The notes below the pieces were generated by a model. It saw nothing but the letters and a program-made list of their open reading frames with translations. It had not been told where the DNA came from and did no database searches. This document shows, piece after piece, positions 26,674 through 36,337 of a stretch of 64,000 bases of DNA. Position 1 is the stretch's first letter, and every line of letters starts with the position of its first letter. The stretch is from assembly GCF_002849615.1 (NCBI RefSeq), contig NZ_PDNV01000003.1, positions 62,001-126,000 of the forward strand. The letters are read 5' to 3'. A program made the position numbers and the translations under genes. The DNA is from Pollutimonas nitritireducens. GTDB lineage: Bacteria; Pseudomonadota; Gammaproteobacteria; Burkholderiales; Burkholderiaceae_B.

Positions 26674-27227
26674 TTTTGTTCCGTTGAGTCGTTGAGCGCT
26701 TTGATGGCCTGGAACAACGCGCGATAGTGCTTGCGTTGCGGATCCTGGCCGGCATGTAGCGCGGCGTTGGTTTGCGCTTCCTTGCGGCTGGCGCGTATCA
26801 GTGTACGGAGATGTTGAACATCCGCGCCGGGATAGGCGTCAAGCAAGCCTGTCAGTGCGTCGTCGTCTTTAATCAGCAGTTCCCGCAACGCTTCAATCCG
26901 GTGCATGGCCAGCGTTTCTTCACGCGAGCCATTCTCCCAGATGTCGAGCTGCGTGCGGATGGCATTGGCATCGGCGTGTCGCATCAGTTTGCCGACGTAA
27001 TGGATTTGCCGGCGAAGACCTTCGCGGCTGGTGGTGCGCTGCGCCTGCCGGACGGCTTCGTATAGACTTTCAGACAAGGGCAGTTGCTTGAGCCGGTCGG
27101 TGGACAGCTCGACCAATTTTTTGCCCAGGTCCTGCAACTCGAGCATGTCCCGCTTGATTTGCGATTTGCTGGGCCTGTCGTAGCCGTGATCAGCCGGTTC
27201 GTCGGTATTTTCGGGAATGTTTGGCAT
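26670..27227 (-). CDS. darP: Ribosome-associated protein YjgA/DarP (DUF615)
   Basis: A 185-residue helical protein. The conserved N-terminal block [19 protein letters not shown] and the C-terminal [13 protein letters not shown] are family signatures. The E. coli homologue helps late assembly of the 50S subunit. The start at 27227 (MPNIPENT) was chosen over 27299 because the extra residues are unlike the family. It is translationally coupled to the esterase and diverges from pmbA, a pairing (yjgA-pmbA) also seen in E. coli. Confidence 0.92.
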   Translation of the reverse strand: MPNIPENTDEPADHGYDRPSKSQIKRDMLELQDLGKKLVELSTDRLKQLPLSESLYEAVRQAQRTTSREGLRRQIHYVGKLMRHADANAIRTQLDIWENGSREETLAMHRIEALRELLIKDDDALTGLLDAYPGADVQHLRTLIRASRKEAQTNAALHAGQDPQRKHYRALFQAIKALNDSTEQK

Positions 27228-27287
27228 GGGAATCAAAAAAGTGTTCTTTAATTGGCTATGATAACCGTCTAACCTGAAAGAGCAGCA

Positions 27288-28658
27288 ATGAGCGACCAAC
27301 CCACATCTTATCTACCTATATCCGAAAACCAGACCCGTTTCCGGGAGTTGGTCAGCGATGCACTGAAACACGCAAAATCCCTCGGTGCTTCGGACGCGGC
27401 AGCGGAAATTTCCGAGAGCCGCGGTCTTTCCGTATCGGTACGCCGCAAAGACATCGAGACAGTGGAGCAGACCAGGGACCGTTCACTGGACCTTACGGTG
27501 TTCGCCGGTAATCGGCGCGGCTCGGCCTCGACTTCCGACTTTTCGGCGCAGGCCATCCGCGAGACGGTCGAGGCCGCGTGGCACATTGCCCGCTACACGG
27601 CGGAAGATCCCGCCGCAGGCCTGCCTGACGCCGACCAGTTGGCGACTTCCGGCTATCCCGACCTGCAGTTGCACCATCCATGGGATATTGCGGCCGAAGA
27701 CGCGGCCGAGCTGGCCATTCAGGCCGAGCGTGCGGCGCACGCCACCAGCCGACTGATCACGAACACGGACGGAGCGTCGGTCGATACCTACGAAGGTCAC
27801 TTCGTGTTGGGCAATAGCCGCGGCTTCATGGGGGGCTACCCTTACTCTCGACATAGTCTTTCCGTTGCGCCTATCGCCGGCCGGGGCGGCAATATGCAAC
27901 GGGATCATTGGTACACATCGGCCCGCGCGCCCGAGCATTTGTCCGATCCAGCGGCGGTTGGACGCTACGCAGCCGAACGCACGCTGTCGCGCATGTCAGC
28001 CAGGCGTATCAAGACCGGCCGGTTTCCAGTTCTGTTCGAGGCGCCGCTGGCCGTCGGCCTGATAGGTGCCTTGGTACAGGCGACCAGTGGCGGGGCCTTG
28101 TACCGGAAGGCCAGTTTCCTGCTGGATTCCCTCGGCAAGCCCATATTGTCCGACCATATCGATATTGCGGAAGATCCCCATATCCTCGGTGCCATGGGCA
28201 GCTCGCCCTTCGATAGCGAAGGGGTGCGCACCCAGCCGCGCGATGTCGTCACTGCCGGCGTGTTGAACGGCTATTTCCTGTCCACCTACACGGCGCGCAA
28301 ACTCGGCATGTCGACCACCGGCAATGCAGGCGGCTCTCATAATCTGCGGCTGGAATCGCGACTTACCCAACCCACCGACGACTTCCGCGCAATGCTCGGG
28401 AAGCTCGGCACGGGATTTCTTGTCACAGAACTCATCGGCCAGGGCGTCAACTATGTCAGTGGCGATTATTCTCGTGGCGCCTTTGGCTACTGGGTTGAAA
28501 ATGGCGAGATCCGTCATGCCGTCCAGGAAATTACCATTGCGGGCAATCTGGCCGATATGTTCCGCCAAATCGTCGCCGTGGGGGCCGATACAATCACGCG
28601 CGGTTCCAAAACGACCGGGTCCATCCTGATCGAGCAGATGTCAATTGCAGGACAGTAG
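27288..28658 (+). CDS. pmbA: Metalloprotease PmbA/TldE
   Basis: A 456-residue TldD/PmbA-family protein, the partner of TldD in a heterodimeric protease that trims unfolded peptides, CcdA antitoxin and microcin leaders. Family blocks seen include [19 protein letters not shown] at residues 44-62 and [12 protein letters not shown] in the C-terminal third. TldE itself lacks the HExxxH zinc site, and none is visible here, as expected. AGCAGCA lies just before the ATG; a TATGAT -10-like element is about 25 bp upstream. Confidence 0.95.
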   Translation: MSDQPTSYLPISENQTRFRELVSDALKHAKSLGASDAAAEISESRGLSVSVRRKDIETVEQTRDRSLDLTVFAGNRRGSASTSDFSAQAIRETVEAAWHIARYTAEDPAAGLPDADQLATSGYPDLQLHHPWDIAAEDAAELAIQAERAAHATSRLITNTDGASVDTYEGHFVLGNSRGFMGGYPYSRHSLSVAPIAGRGGNMQRDHWYTSARAPEHLSDPAAVGRYAAERTLSRMSARRIKTGRFPVLFEAPLAVGLIGALVQATSGGALYRKASFLLDSLGKPILSDHIDIAEDPHILGAMGSSPFDSEGVRTQPRDVVTAGVLNGYFLSTYTARKLGMSTTGNAGGSHNLRLESRLTQPTDDFRAMLGKLGTGFLVTELIGQGVNYVSGDYSRGAFGYWVENGEIRHAVQEITIAGNLADMFRQIVAVGADTITRGSKTTGSILIEQMSIAGQ

Positions 28659-28718
28659 TTGCAGGTCAGAGGTTTGCGACCACCCCGTCGCCAAAGGATG
28701 CTCAGGGTTTTACCCGCG

Positions 28719-28746
28719 TTACAGGGTTTGCAACGCGGTGTAATAT
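28719..28746 (+). promoter_or_regulatory. Candidate promoter of the TRAP binding-protein gene
   Basis: TTACAG, a 16-bp spacer and TAATAT lie 54 bp before the ATG at 28800. The downstream RBS is AAAGGAG. Confidence 0.5.
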
Positions 28747-28799
28747 TCTGAGTGGAATTTTTACCGTAAAAAATAATCGAATGCCGAAAGGAGCTTTTA

Positions 28800-29900
28800 A
28801 TGCAGCGTCGTTCATTTCTTAAGAAAGCAGGGCTTGGCGCCATGGCCGGATCGGCTGTTGTGGCCGCACCCGTATTTGCGCAAAGCAATCCCAAGATCAG
28901 TTGGAAAATGACGTCGACCTACGGGCCTTCGACGCCTGCGCTCTACAACACGGCGCAGACGTTTTGCAAGATGGTTGAAGAGGCCAGCGATGGAAACTTT
29001 TCCATCCGCCTGTATCCGGTCGGCGAAATCGTGCCAGGTTTCGGCGTCATGGACGCGGTGGGCAACCGTACGGTGGAATGCGGGCAAACGGCTTCGTACT
29101 ACTACTACGGCAAGGATCCTTCCTTCTGTTTCGACACGGCCGTGCCCTTCGGCCTGAATGCCCGCCAGATGTATTCGTGGATGCACGAGGGCGACGGTCT
29201 CAAGCTGACGCGTGAACTCTTCGCGCCGCGTCATATCATTAACTTTCCTCTGGGTAACACCGGCACGCAGATGGGCGGTTGGTATCGCAAGGAAATCAAA
29301 TCCGTCGCCGACCTCCAGGGGCTGAAGATGCGTACCGCCGGCTTTGCGGGCGAAGTGCTCTCACGCATGGGCGTCGTGCCCCAGCAAATTCCGCCGGGCG
29401 ATATCTATCCTTCGCTTGAAAAGGGTACGCTGGACGCCGTCGAATTCGTCGGACCCGTCGACGACGAAAAGTTGGGCTTTCAAAAAGTGGCCAAGTATTA
29501 CTACTATCCCGGTTGGTGGGAAGGCTCGGCGCAGGTTTCCCTCTATGTGAACGACGAAGCCTTGAACAGCTTGCCGAAAAGTTATCAGTCCCTGGTCGAA
29601 ATCGCGTCGCGCGCCGCCGGCGGCCAGATGCTCGCTACCTACGATGCCCAAAATCCTGCGGCACTGCGTCGCTTGATAGGCGCTGGCGCCATTCTCAAGG
29701 CCTTCCCGCGTGACGTCATGGACGCTTCCTTCAAGGCTTCTAACGAACTCTACAAAGAGTTCAGCGACAAAAACGCTATGTTCAAGAAAATCCACGACAA
29801 CTATATGGGCTTCCGTGACAGCCTGGTACCATGGTTCCGTGTCGCTGAAGGTTCTTACGACAACTACCTGGGTATTGCCCTGGCCAGCCAGAAAAAGTAA
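28800..29900 (+). CDS. TRAP transporter substrate-binding protein (DctP family)
   Basis: A 366-residue periplasmic binding protein. The N-terminus RRSFLKKAGLGAMAGSAVVAA is a twin-arginine-type signal with cleavage after APVFAQ. The mature part fits the TakP/DctP7 subgroup that binds alpha-keto acids or other carboxylates: YYYYGKDPSFCFDTAVPFG and YYYYPGWWEGSAQV are typical. The DctQ and DctM membrane subunits are not adjacent; the gene stands alone between pmbA and rplM and has its own promoter and terminator, so it must work with a transporter encoded elsewhere. Confidence 0.9.
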   Translation: MQRRSFLKKAGLGAMAGSAVVAAPVFAQSNPKISWKMTSTYGPSTPALYNTAQTFCKMVEEASDGNFSIRLYPVGEIVPGFGVMDAVGNRTVECGQTASYYYYGKDPSFCFDTAVPFGLNARQMYSWMHEGDGLKLTRELFAPRHIINFPLGNTGTQMGGWYRKEIKSVADLQGLKMRTAGFAGEVLSRMGVVPQQIPPGDIYPSLEKGTLDAVEFVGPVDDEKLGFQKVAKYYYYPGWWEGSAQVSLYVNDEALNSLPKSYQSLVEIASRAAGGQMLATYDAQNPAALRRLIGAGAILKAFPRDVMDASFKASNELYKEFSDKNAMFKKIHDNYMGFRDSLVPWFRVAEGSYDNYLGIALASQKK

Positions 29901-29938
29901 CTCCAGATCGCGGCCATGAAGCCGCCATCCAGTTGTGT

Positions 29939-29984
29939 GCCCCAAAAAGCCAGACAACATGTCCGTGCTTTTTGGGGCTTTTTT
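29939..29984 (+). terminator. Intrinsic terminator of the TRAP gene
   Basis: A perfect 12-bp stem GCCCCAAAAAGC / GCTTTTTGGGGC with a 16-base loop, followed by TTTTTT. Confidence 0.85.
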
Positions 29985-30091
29985 ATGATTATGCGATGTC
30001 GATCCCGGCTTTGCAGTCGAAACTTTGACGGGCGCTCCCCGAGCGTGGCGTGTTAGCCGCTGGCCGTGCACCGTCGTGAAAACTCGGCGTA

Positions 30092-30119
30092 TTGAAAATA
30101 GGTACGAGTGTGTTAAGAT
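30092..30119 (+). promoter_or_regulatory. rplM-rpsI promoter
   Basis: TTGAAA, 16-bp spacer, TAAGAT. It predicts a leader of about 110 nt before rplM, where L13 autoregulation could act. The rest of the 336-bp gap (29901-30236) holds only the TRAP terminator and shows no gene. Confidence 0.65.
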
Positions 30120-30236
30120 TATGGGCTTTTCTGACTGATTTGCACGGGCGAAGTACAACGCTTAGGCATCGTTGTCATCAGAAATTGCAGTCTGACGAAT
30201 GTTCGACAGGCTTATTTTGAATATTTAGGAACCATC

Positions 30237-30665
30237 ATGAAGACCTTTGTGGCCAAGCCGCAGGAAGTCCAACGTGACTGGTACGTGATTGACGCCAAGG
30301 GCAAAGTCCTCGGTCGTGTGGCCAGCGAAGTCGCACGTCGTTTGCGCGGCAAGCATAAGCCAGAATTCACGCCCCACGTTGACACCGGCGATTACATCGT
30401 CATTATCAATGCTTCGGAAATTGTTGTCACCGGCAACAAGGCCCAAGACAAAAAATACTATCGCCACTCGGGATACCCCGGCGGCGTTACTGAAACCACC
30501 TTCGAGAAAATGCAACAGCGTTTTCCTGGTCGTGCCATCCAGAAAGCCGTAAAAGGCATGCTGCCCAAAGGGCCGCTGGGTTACGCAATGGCCAAGAAGC
30601 TCAAGGTTTATGCCGGCGCCGAGCATCCTCATTCAGCTCAGCAGCCCAAACCGCTGGAATTCTAA
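30237..30665 (+). CDS. rplM: 50S ribosomal protein L13
   Basis: 142 residues, full length. [20 protein letters not shown] and the block [18 protein letters not shown] are signature L13 sequence. It is an early assembly protein of the 50S subunit. AGGAACC lies upstream of the start. It forms the standard two-gene operon with rpsI, 9 bp apart. Confidence 0.98.
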   Translation: MKTFVAKPQEVQRDWYVIDAKGKVLGRVASEVARRLRGKHKPEFTPHVDTGDYIVIINASEIVVTGNKAQDKKYYRHSGYPGGVTETTFEKMQQRFPGRAIQKAVKGMLPKGPLGYAMAKKLKVYAGAEHPHSAQQPKPLEF

Positions 30666-30674
30666 GGATAGGTC

Positions 30675-31067
30675 ATGATCGGTAATTGGAATTATGGAAC
30701 AGGTCGCCGCAAAACGTCGGTGGCTCGCGTGTTCTTGAAGAAAGGTACTGGCAAGATTGTCGTCAACGGCAAACCCGTCGACGAATATTTTGCTCGTGAA
30801 ACCGGACGCATGGTCGTTCGCCAACCATTGGCGCTGACCAACCACCTTGAATCGTTCGACTTCCATGTCAACGTTCACGGTGGCGGCGAAAGCGGCCAGG
30901 CCGGCGCGGTCCGCCACGGTATCACCCGTGCGCTTATCGACTACGACGAATCATTGAAATCGCCGCTTAAACACGCCGGTTTCGTGACTCGCGATGCCCG
31001 GGAAGTCGAACGTAAGAAAGTCGGTTTCCACAAAGCACGTCGTCGGAAACAGTTCAGCAAACGTTAA
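30675..31067 (+). CDS. rpsI: 30S ribosomal protein S9
   Basis: 130 residues. [19 protein letters not shown] at the start and the basic C-terminal tail [17 protein letters not shown] are diagnostic; the tail reaches the ribosomal P site. Co-transcribed with rplM and followed by a strong hairpin at 31097. Confidence 0.98.
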   Translation: MIGNWNYGTGRRKTSVARVFLKKGTGKIVVNGKPVDEYFARETGRMVVRQPLALTNHLESFDFHVNVHGGGESGQAGAVRHGITRALIDYDESLKSPLKHAGFVTRDAREVERKKVGFHKARRRKQFSKR

Positions 31068-31096
31068 TCGTTGCTGCGCGCAAGGCCTCGGCCTTG

Positions 31097-31136
31097 CAAA
31101 TACAAAGCCCCGGCCAAAGTCGGGGCTTTGTATTTG
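31097..31136. terminator. Terminator after rpsI
   Basis: A perfect 16-bp stem CAAATACAAAGCCCCG with its complement around an 8-base loop. The T-rich end lies inside the stem. Confidence 0.75.
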
Positions 31137-31171
31137 CAGGCGCAAGTTTATCAGGGGTATTTACCTGCAAT

Positions 31172-31187
31172 TGGCAAGCTTGTTGCA
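31172..31187 (+). promoter_or_regulatory. Sigma-54-like -24/-12 sequence before argC
   Basis: TGGCAAGCTTGTTGCA differs from the consensus TGGCACG-N4-TTGCW at one position and has the required 10 bases between GG and GC. It lies 41 bp before the argC ATG. A weak sigma-70 -10 (CATAAT) overlaps, so the match may be chance. Confidence 0.35.
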
Positions 31188-31227
31188 TAATTGTGTGGTT
31201 GATGTTTTATATTTTTGGGAAATCATT

Positions 31228-32292
31228 ATGACTTCGGCAGGCGCGGCACGGATCAAGATAGGCATTGTGGGCGGTACTGGCTATACGGGCGTAGAACTAC
31301 TGCGCCTCTTGTCTCAGCATCCCAATGCACAGCTCACGGCAATCACCTCCCGCAAAGAAGACGGTATGCCGGTGGCCGATATGTTCCCCAACTTGCGCGG
31401 CCGGGTCGATTTGTGTTTTCAAACACCCGAGAAAGCAAACCTCGACGATTGCGATGTCGTTTTTTTTGCGACACCCCATGGCGTTGCCATGAGTCAGGCT
31501 GAAAGCCTGATCAAGCAGAATGTGCGCATCATCGACCTGGCCGCCGATTTTCGCCTGCAGGACACCGAGGTATTCGAGCGCTGGTACAAAATGCCGCATT
31601 CCTGCCCGGCTATTCTGAAAGAGTCGGTATATGGCCTGGTCGAACTCAACCGCGAAAAGATTGCCAGTGCGCAGGTTATCGGCAACCCTGGCTGTTACCC
31701 CACTACGGTGTTATTGGGCCTGGCTCCGCTCATCCAGGACGGTCGGCGCCTTATCGACACATCCCACATAATTGCCGACTGCAAGTCCGGAGTTTCGGGT
31801 GCAGGACGCAAGGCAGAGGTCAGTACTCTGTTTTCTGAAGCCAGCGACAACTTCAAGGCCTACGGCGTGGCTGGTCACCGGCATCATCCCGAAATTTCAG
31901 AACAATTGAAGCTGCTGGCGGGCGGACCGGTCGGACTGCTGTTCGTGCCTCATCTGGTTCCCATGATCCGCGGCATGTTTTCCACCTTGTACGCGCGTAT
32001 TCTGCCTGAGGCGCTCGACACCGATTTCCAGGCTTTGTTCGAACAGCGTTATGCCAACGAAACCTTCGTCGACGTCATGCCAGCCGGCAGCCTGCCGGAA
32101 ACCCGATCCGTGCGTGCATCCAATCATCTGCGAATCGCGGTGCATCGGCCCGATGGCGGCGATCAACTCGTCATTCTGGTCACGCAGGACAATCTCGTGA
32201 AAGGCGCGTCGGGCCAGGCGGTCCAGAACATGAACCTCATGTTCGGCCTGCCTGAATCCACCGGTCTTGACCACGTTGCCATCCTGCCGTAA
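31228..32292 (+). CDS. argC: N-acetyl-gamma-glutamyl-phosphate reductase
   Basis: A 354-residue NADPH-dependent enzyme of arginine synthesis. The nucleotide-binding [17 protein letters not shown] is near the N-terminus; the active-site Cys is in GNPGCYPTT at about residue 155; [10 protein letters not shown] and [11 protein letters not shown] are further conserved blocks. The open frame runs back to 30994 through rpsI sequence; ATG 31228 restores the proper N-terminus. It is of the longer, approximately 345-355 residue type common in betaproteobacteria. Confidence 0.96.
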   Translation: MTSAGAARIKIGIVGGTGYTGVELLRLLSQHPNAQLTAITSRKEDGMPVADMFPNLRGRVDLCFQTPEKANLDDCDVVFFATPHGVAMSQAESLIKQNVRIIDLAADFRLQDTEVFERWYKMPHSCPAILKESVYGLVELNREKIASAQVIGNPGCYPTTVLLGLAPLIQDGRRLIDTSHIIADCKSGVSGAGRKAEVSTLFSEASDNFKAYGVAGHRHHPEISEQLKLLAGGPVGLLFVPHLVPMIRGMFSTLYARILPEALDTDFQALFEQRYANETFVDVMPAGSLPETRSVRASNHLRIAVHRPDGGDQLVILVTQDNLVKGASGQAVQNMNLMFGLPESTGLDHVAILP

Positions 32293-32347
32293 CAATATTC
32301 CCCACCGGGTGCCGGAACTCAATGCTCCTGGTGGGGTCTGTTCAAAC

Positions 32348-33112
32348 ATGAAGAACAGCGTCGCAGCTTCCGCAAAGGCGGTCCACAATCCGTTGGACGC
32401 TCACACAAAACACACACACGCAGCACCCTTGTCGCGCTGGCTTGTGGCAATGTCGCTGGCGGCAGGCATGGTTATTGGTGCCGGCGCAGCCTGGTTCTGG
32501 TTTAATCATCAGCAACGCCAGCAATCCGATTCCGACCTTCATACGCTCGAGCTTGCGCTGAATGAGAGCCGGGCCGCGTTGGAACAGGCTCATGCGCAAA
32601 TCGATACCATGCAAGGGCGGTTAGTTGTGGAAGAAAGCACGCGCAATGGCTTGGAGGCTTCCTTGCTTGCCAGCCAGGCTGAATTGGGCCTGGCCCGGGA
32701 CAAGCTCGCATTTTTCGACCAGCTGATGCCCCCGGGGCCCGCAGGGTCGGTCAGCATTCGGGCGCTTGATATCGAGCCGCAAGGCCCCATCTTGCAATAT
32801 AGGGTTCTGCTCATGCGCAATGGGTCAGACGAAACACCGTTCAAAGGTCTGATGCAGTTCGTGGCCAAAGGAAATCAGCAGGGGCGGGCGGTCACTGTAA
32901 CGCTACAGGCGGCGCAACTGCCCGACAGCCCATCGACAGCCGGCAATGATGCCGCGATTAACGGCTTCGAATTGAATTTTGATCAGTTTCAGCGTGGCGG
33001 TGGCTTCCTGAGTCTGCCCCAGGGGTTCACGCCGCAGACCGTCACGCTCAACGTGCTGGAAGGCAATACGGTTCGTGTGTCCCGCACGGTCAATTTATCG
33101 GCGGCGAATTAG
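32348..33112 (+). CDS. Single-pass membrane protein with coiled coil (DUF6776-like)
   Basis: A 254-residue protein of unknown function. One transmembrane helix is at about residues 31-52 (WLVAMSLAAGMVIGAGAAWFW). A coiled coil follows (about 60-120, ALNESRAALEQAHAQIDTM and on), then a C-terminal beta-rich domain (SVSIRALDIEPQGPILQYRVLLM). The same type of protein lies between argC and erpA in related genomes. The start at 32348 was picked because the longer frame overlaps argC. Confidence 0.75.
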   Translation: MKNSVAASAKAVHNPLDAHTKHTHAAPLSRWLVAMSLAAGMVIGAGAAWFWFNHQQRQQSDSDLHTLELALNESRAALEQAHAQIDTMQGRLVVEESTRNGLEASLLASQAELGLARDKLAFFDQLMPPGPAGSVSIRALDIEPQGPILQYRVLLMRNGSDETPFKGLMQFVAKGNQQGRAVTVTLQAAQLPDSPSTAGNDAAINGFELNFDQFQRGGGFLSLPQGFTPQTVTLNVLEGNTVRVSRTVNLSAAN

Positions 33113-33170
33113 CCTGCCGGTGTTATAGTTGTTTATTGTGCAGCCCTTATGGCTGCCACGGAGTACCTTC

Positions 33171-33539
33171 ATGAATACCCTTGCCCAATCCATAGACCTG
33201 CAAGCCCCACCAACGCCCATCCTTTTTACTGATGCGGCGGCGGCCAAGGTCAAAGACCTTTTGACTGAAGAAGGCAACCCCGAGCTCAAGTTGCGCGTAT
33301 TCGTGCAGGGCGGCGGCTGTTCCGGTTTTCAGTATGGGTTTACATTCGATGAAACCATCAACGACGACGACACGACCATTGACAAGGAAGGCGTGCAGTT
33401 ACTGGTGGATCCCATGAGCTTCCAGTATCTGGTTGGCGCAGAGATCGACTACAAAGACGATCTCGAGGGATCGCAGTTCGTCATACGTAATCCCAATGCC
33501 AACTCCACCTGCGGTTGCGGGTCTTCGTTCGCGCCCTGA
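33171..33539 (+). CDS. erpA: Iron-sulfur cluster insertion protein ErpA
   Basis: A 122-residue A-type carrier protein delivering Fe-S clusters to apoproteins. The three conserved cysteines are present: [11 protein letters not shown] and the C-terminal CGCGSSFA. Start 33171 was preferred over 33129 since [14 protein letters not shown] resembles related ErpA N-termini and GGAG is just upstream. Confidence 0.96.
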   Translation: MNTLAQSIDLQAPPTPILFTDAAAAKVKDLLTEEGNPELKLRVFVQGGGCSGFQYGFTFDETINDDDTTIDKEGVQLLVDPMSFQYLVGAEIDYKDDLEGSQFVIRNPNANSTCGCGSSFAP

Positions 33540-33576
33540 TTCAGTTGTGCCATGCGGCCTGTGGCCGCCTGTTGCA

Positions 33577-34686
33577 TCAGGCGGGGTACCGGCAGCCCAG
33601 TATCGTAGCGTGGCGCGCGCCGGTTACGCTGGGTAAGCCAGCCGGATAACCTTCAACGTGAGCCCGGGCCAACCACGCAAACGCCAATGCCTCGACCTGC
33701 TGTACCGGCACACCAACCTCGGTCGTGCTTTGTAGCGGGCATGGCAAGGCTGCCTGCAGGTCGCGCATCAGCCCCTCATTAAGAGCCCCGCCCCCGCATA
33801 CGAGCACATCACGTGTCTCTGGCGCATACCGCGCAATAGCTTGGGCGACCGTCACGGCGGTAAGCTTCTGCAGGGTTGCCTGAATGTCACTGGTCGACAG
33901 CACATGATTGCTGCCAAAGGCCTCAAGTCGTTGCGACAACCACGCCCAATTGAAAAGATCCCTGCCTGTGGATTTAGGTGGAGGACGTTCGAACCACGGT
34001 TCGCTATCCAGCAGGAACTGAAGCAGGAGACCATGGGCTCGGCCGCTGCCAGCCCACGCACCGCCGGCATCGAAAGTCTGGCCTGTGCTGGCGCGTATCC
34101 ACAGATCGAGCAATACGTTGGCAGGGCCGGTGTCGAAGCCGCGTACCTGACCGGCATTGTCCAGCAAGGTTACGTTCGCAATGCCTCCCAGGTTCAGGAC
34201 GGCGCGCGGCTGTGGGCCGGAAAACATGGCTTGGTGAAAGGCCGGGACCAGCGGCGCTCCCTGGCCACCGGCAGCCACATCGCGGGAACGGAAGTCGGCG
34301 ATGACATCGATGCCGGTGCGATCGGCCAGTAACGCTGCGGCGTTGATCTGCACGGTATATCCGGCGGCAGGATCGTGCCTCACGGTTTGTCCATGGGCGC
34401 CAATGGCGCAAATACACTCAGGCATTAGGGCCGCCTGCGCAAGCACGTCTTGTGTTGCGCGGCTGTAAAGCTCAGCCAATGCATTGGCTGCCACCGCAGC
34501 CCGGGCCAATTCATTGTGGCCCGCCATATTCAGGGACAGGAATTCCTCGCGCAGGGCGTCAGGCATGGGTAGCGACGCCGCTGCCAATATGATCGGCCGC
34601 TGCGGCACGGTGAAGTCGGCCAGCACGGCGTCTACGCCGTCGGTGCTGGTGCCGGACATCAGGCCGATGAACAGGGGCGACGACAT
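33577..34686 (-). CDS. anmK: Anhydro-N-acetylmuramic acid kinase
   Basis: A 369-residue muropeptide-recycling kinase that converts anhydroMurNAc to MurNAc-6-phosphate. GLMSGTSTDGVDAVLADF at the N-terminus, DTGPANVLLDLW and CGGGALNEGLM are typical ASKHA-fold blocks. The ATG at 34686 was chosen; the frame extends to 34722, overlapping the upstream peptidase gene. It lies 32 bp downstream of the M23 peptidase, suggesting co-transcription in cell-wall turnover. Confidence 0.95.
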   Translation of the reverse strand: MSSPLFIGLMSGTSTDGVDAVLADFTVPQRPIILAAASLPMPDALREEFLSLNMAGHNELARAAVAANALAELYSRATQDVLAQAALMPECICAIGAHGQTVRHDPAAGYTVQINAAALLADRTGIDVIADFRSRDVAAGGQGAPLVPAFHQAMFSGPQPRAVLNLGGIANVTLLDNAGQVRGFDTGPANVLLDLWIRASTGQTFDAGGAWAGSGRAHGLLLQFLLDSEPWFERPPPKSTGRDLFNWAWLSQRLEAFGSNHVLSTSDIQATLQKLTAVTVAQAIARYAPETRDVLVCGGGALNEGLMRDLQAALPCPLQSTTEVGVPVQQVEALAFAWLARAHVEGYPAGLPSVTGARHATILGCRYPA

Positions 34687-34718
34687 GGCTGGGTCCGCTT
34701 GCGCAAATGCCGACCGTA

Positions 34719-36092
34719 TCAACGGGCGGCGACCTTGGTATCGTCGCTGCTCTGCAGGTCAGCAAGAAAATGAATGTGCTCGCGATACTGGGCCACCGTG
34801 CGTTCGAAGGTCTTGAGCTGATCGCTGTCGAGCTTGCGTGCAACGGGCAGATCGACTGAGAGCGGATCTATTTGCTTGTTGTTTACCCTGAATTCGTAAT
34901 GCAGATGCGGCCCTGTCGCCCACCCGGTTGAACCCACGTAGCCGATCAGATCGCCTTGACTTACCTTGTCGCCTTTCTTGAGACCTTTGGCGAATCGCGA
35001 CTGGTGGGCATATAACGTAGTGAACTGGTCGTGATGTTTCAGGATTACTGTGTTGCCATAGCCACTCTGCGTGCCAATGAAGTCCACCACGCCATCTGCC
35101 GTGGCATGTATGGGTGTGCCCGACGTGGCGGCATAATCGACGCCTTTGTGGCCGCGCCACCCGCCATGTACGGGGTGCTTGCGCATGCCGAATGTGGAGC
35201 TGATGCGCGAAAACTTCAGGGCGGTGCGCAGGAAAGCACCTTTGAGGCTGCTTCCTTCGAAATCGTAATAACTGCCCGATGATCCGCCCGGGGCGTACCA
35301 CACCGCTTCGTAGGCCTTGCCTTTATTGATGAACTCAAGCGCCACAATCTTGCCGACGCCTATCTCGCGGCCTTCGTGTGAAAAAGACTCATAGATGATG
35401 CGAAAGCGGTCACCCCGCCGCAGGTCCTGGAGAAAGTCGATTTTGCTACCCAGGATTTCGGTCATCTGCATTGTGATGGCATCGGGTATGTCGGCTTCGT
35501 CGGTGGCGCCAAACAGCGAGGTTTGGATTTCACTTTCCGCGATGCGGGTTTGTACATCCGCCGGGCGACTGTGCTCGGTGGCGTCGAATTTTCCATCGCC
35601 AATGGCTGAAACCTCAAGCCACTTGGATACGATGCCGGTCTTTTCCTTGGATCCCGGGGTGTGGTTGTAGCGCAGCCATACCAGGTTTCCTTCCGCGTCG
35701 ACGGCGGCTTGCACTGTGCGCCCCGGATACAGCTTGTAGATAGAGCGGGCCGACTTGTCCTGAACCAGGAATTGCTGCAGGCCTTTTTCTTGGATGCGCA
35801 GGCGTTGCAGAAGCGCTGCCAGCGTGTCGCCGCGGCGAATCTGGGTTTCGCTGACGAAACGGGCCCGTTCATCGGCTGCAACCTGCGGAAAAGGTGTTGG
35901 AAGCGCCAGGCTTTGGTGTGCCTGGTAAACCATGGGGATGTCAGTCGGTTGCACAACGGCCAGTGCGGCTGCGCCGGCAAACAGGCCAAGGGCTACGAAG
36001 ACGAGGCCGTTGCGGATGAAGTGGTGGGGCTTGCGATGGGCACGAAGGGTGTCACGATACGAGGGAGTGCCAGGTGTCCCTTTTTTGAACAT
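34719..36092 (-). CDS. M23-family peptidoglycan DD-endopeptidase (MepM-like)
   Basis: A 457-residue murein hydrolase. A membrane anchor or signal helix is at about residues 27-48 (LVFVALGLFAGAAALAVV). A LysM/OapA-like region follows (RRGDTLAALLQRL near 85). The C-terminal M23 domain has HKGVDYAA and HLHYEF, the zinc and catalytic histidines. It likely cleaves D-Ala-mDAP crosslinks in the periplasm. Start at 36092 (MFKKGTPG); in-frame starts at 36152 or 36269 are possible but give an implausible N-terminal tail. Confidence 0.9.
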   Translation of the reverse strand: MFKKGTPGTPSYRDTLRAHRKPHHFIRNGLVFVALGLFAGAAALAVVQPTDIPMVYQAHQSLALPTPFPQVAADERARFVSETQIRRGDTLAALLQRLRIQEKGLQQFLVQDKSARSIYKLYPGRTVQAAVDAEGNLVWLRYNHTPGSKEKTGIVSKWLEVSAIGDGKFDATEHSRPADVQTRIAESEIQTSLFGATDEADIPDAITMQMTEILGSKIDFLQDLRRGDRFRIIYESFSHEGREIGVGKIVALEFINKGKAYEAVWYAPGGSSGSYYDFEGSSLKGAFLRTALKFSRISSTFGMRKHPVHGGWRGHKGVDYAATSGTPIHATADGVVDFIGTQSGYGNTVILKHHDQFTTLYAHQSRFAKGLKKGDKVSQGDLIGYVGSTGWATGPHLHYEFRVNNKQIDPLSVDLPVARKLDSDQLKTFERTVAQYREHIHFLADLQSSDDTKVAAR

Positions 36093-36337
36093 ATAACCAA
36101 ACCTAGAAATGCGCTGCTGAATTCGAAGATGTATCCGGTGTGAGTCGACCATGCCAACATCGCCACTGGAAAATGAGTACCCGTAATTTCGGGATTGGAC
36201 GCTCTGATAAGATGATGCTGAGCATCGTTTTCGGATGGACCCACAGCCATGCGGAGTCCGCGCCCGCACGTTATGCTAGCGTATTAGACTCAATTTTTCG
36301 AGCATTTTTTTGTATTTCCTCTTATAAAGCGTTTTAT

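Noticed and set aside
30994-31227. N-terminal extension of argC into rpsI
   Set aside because: The added residues read through the rpsI 3' end and terminator; ATG 31228 gives the family N-terminus.
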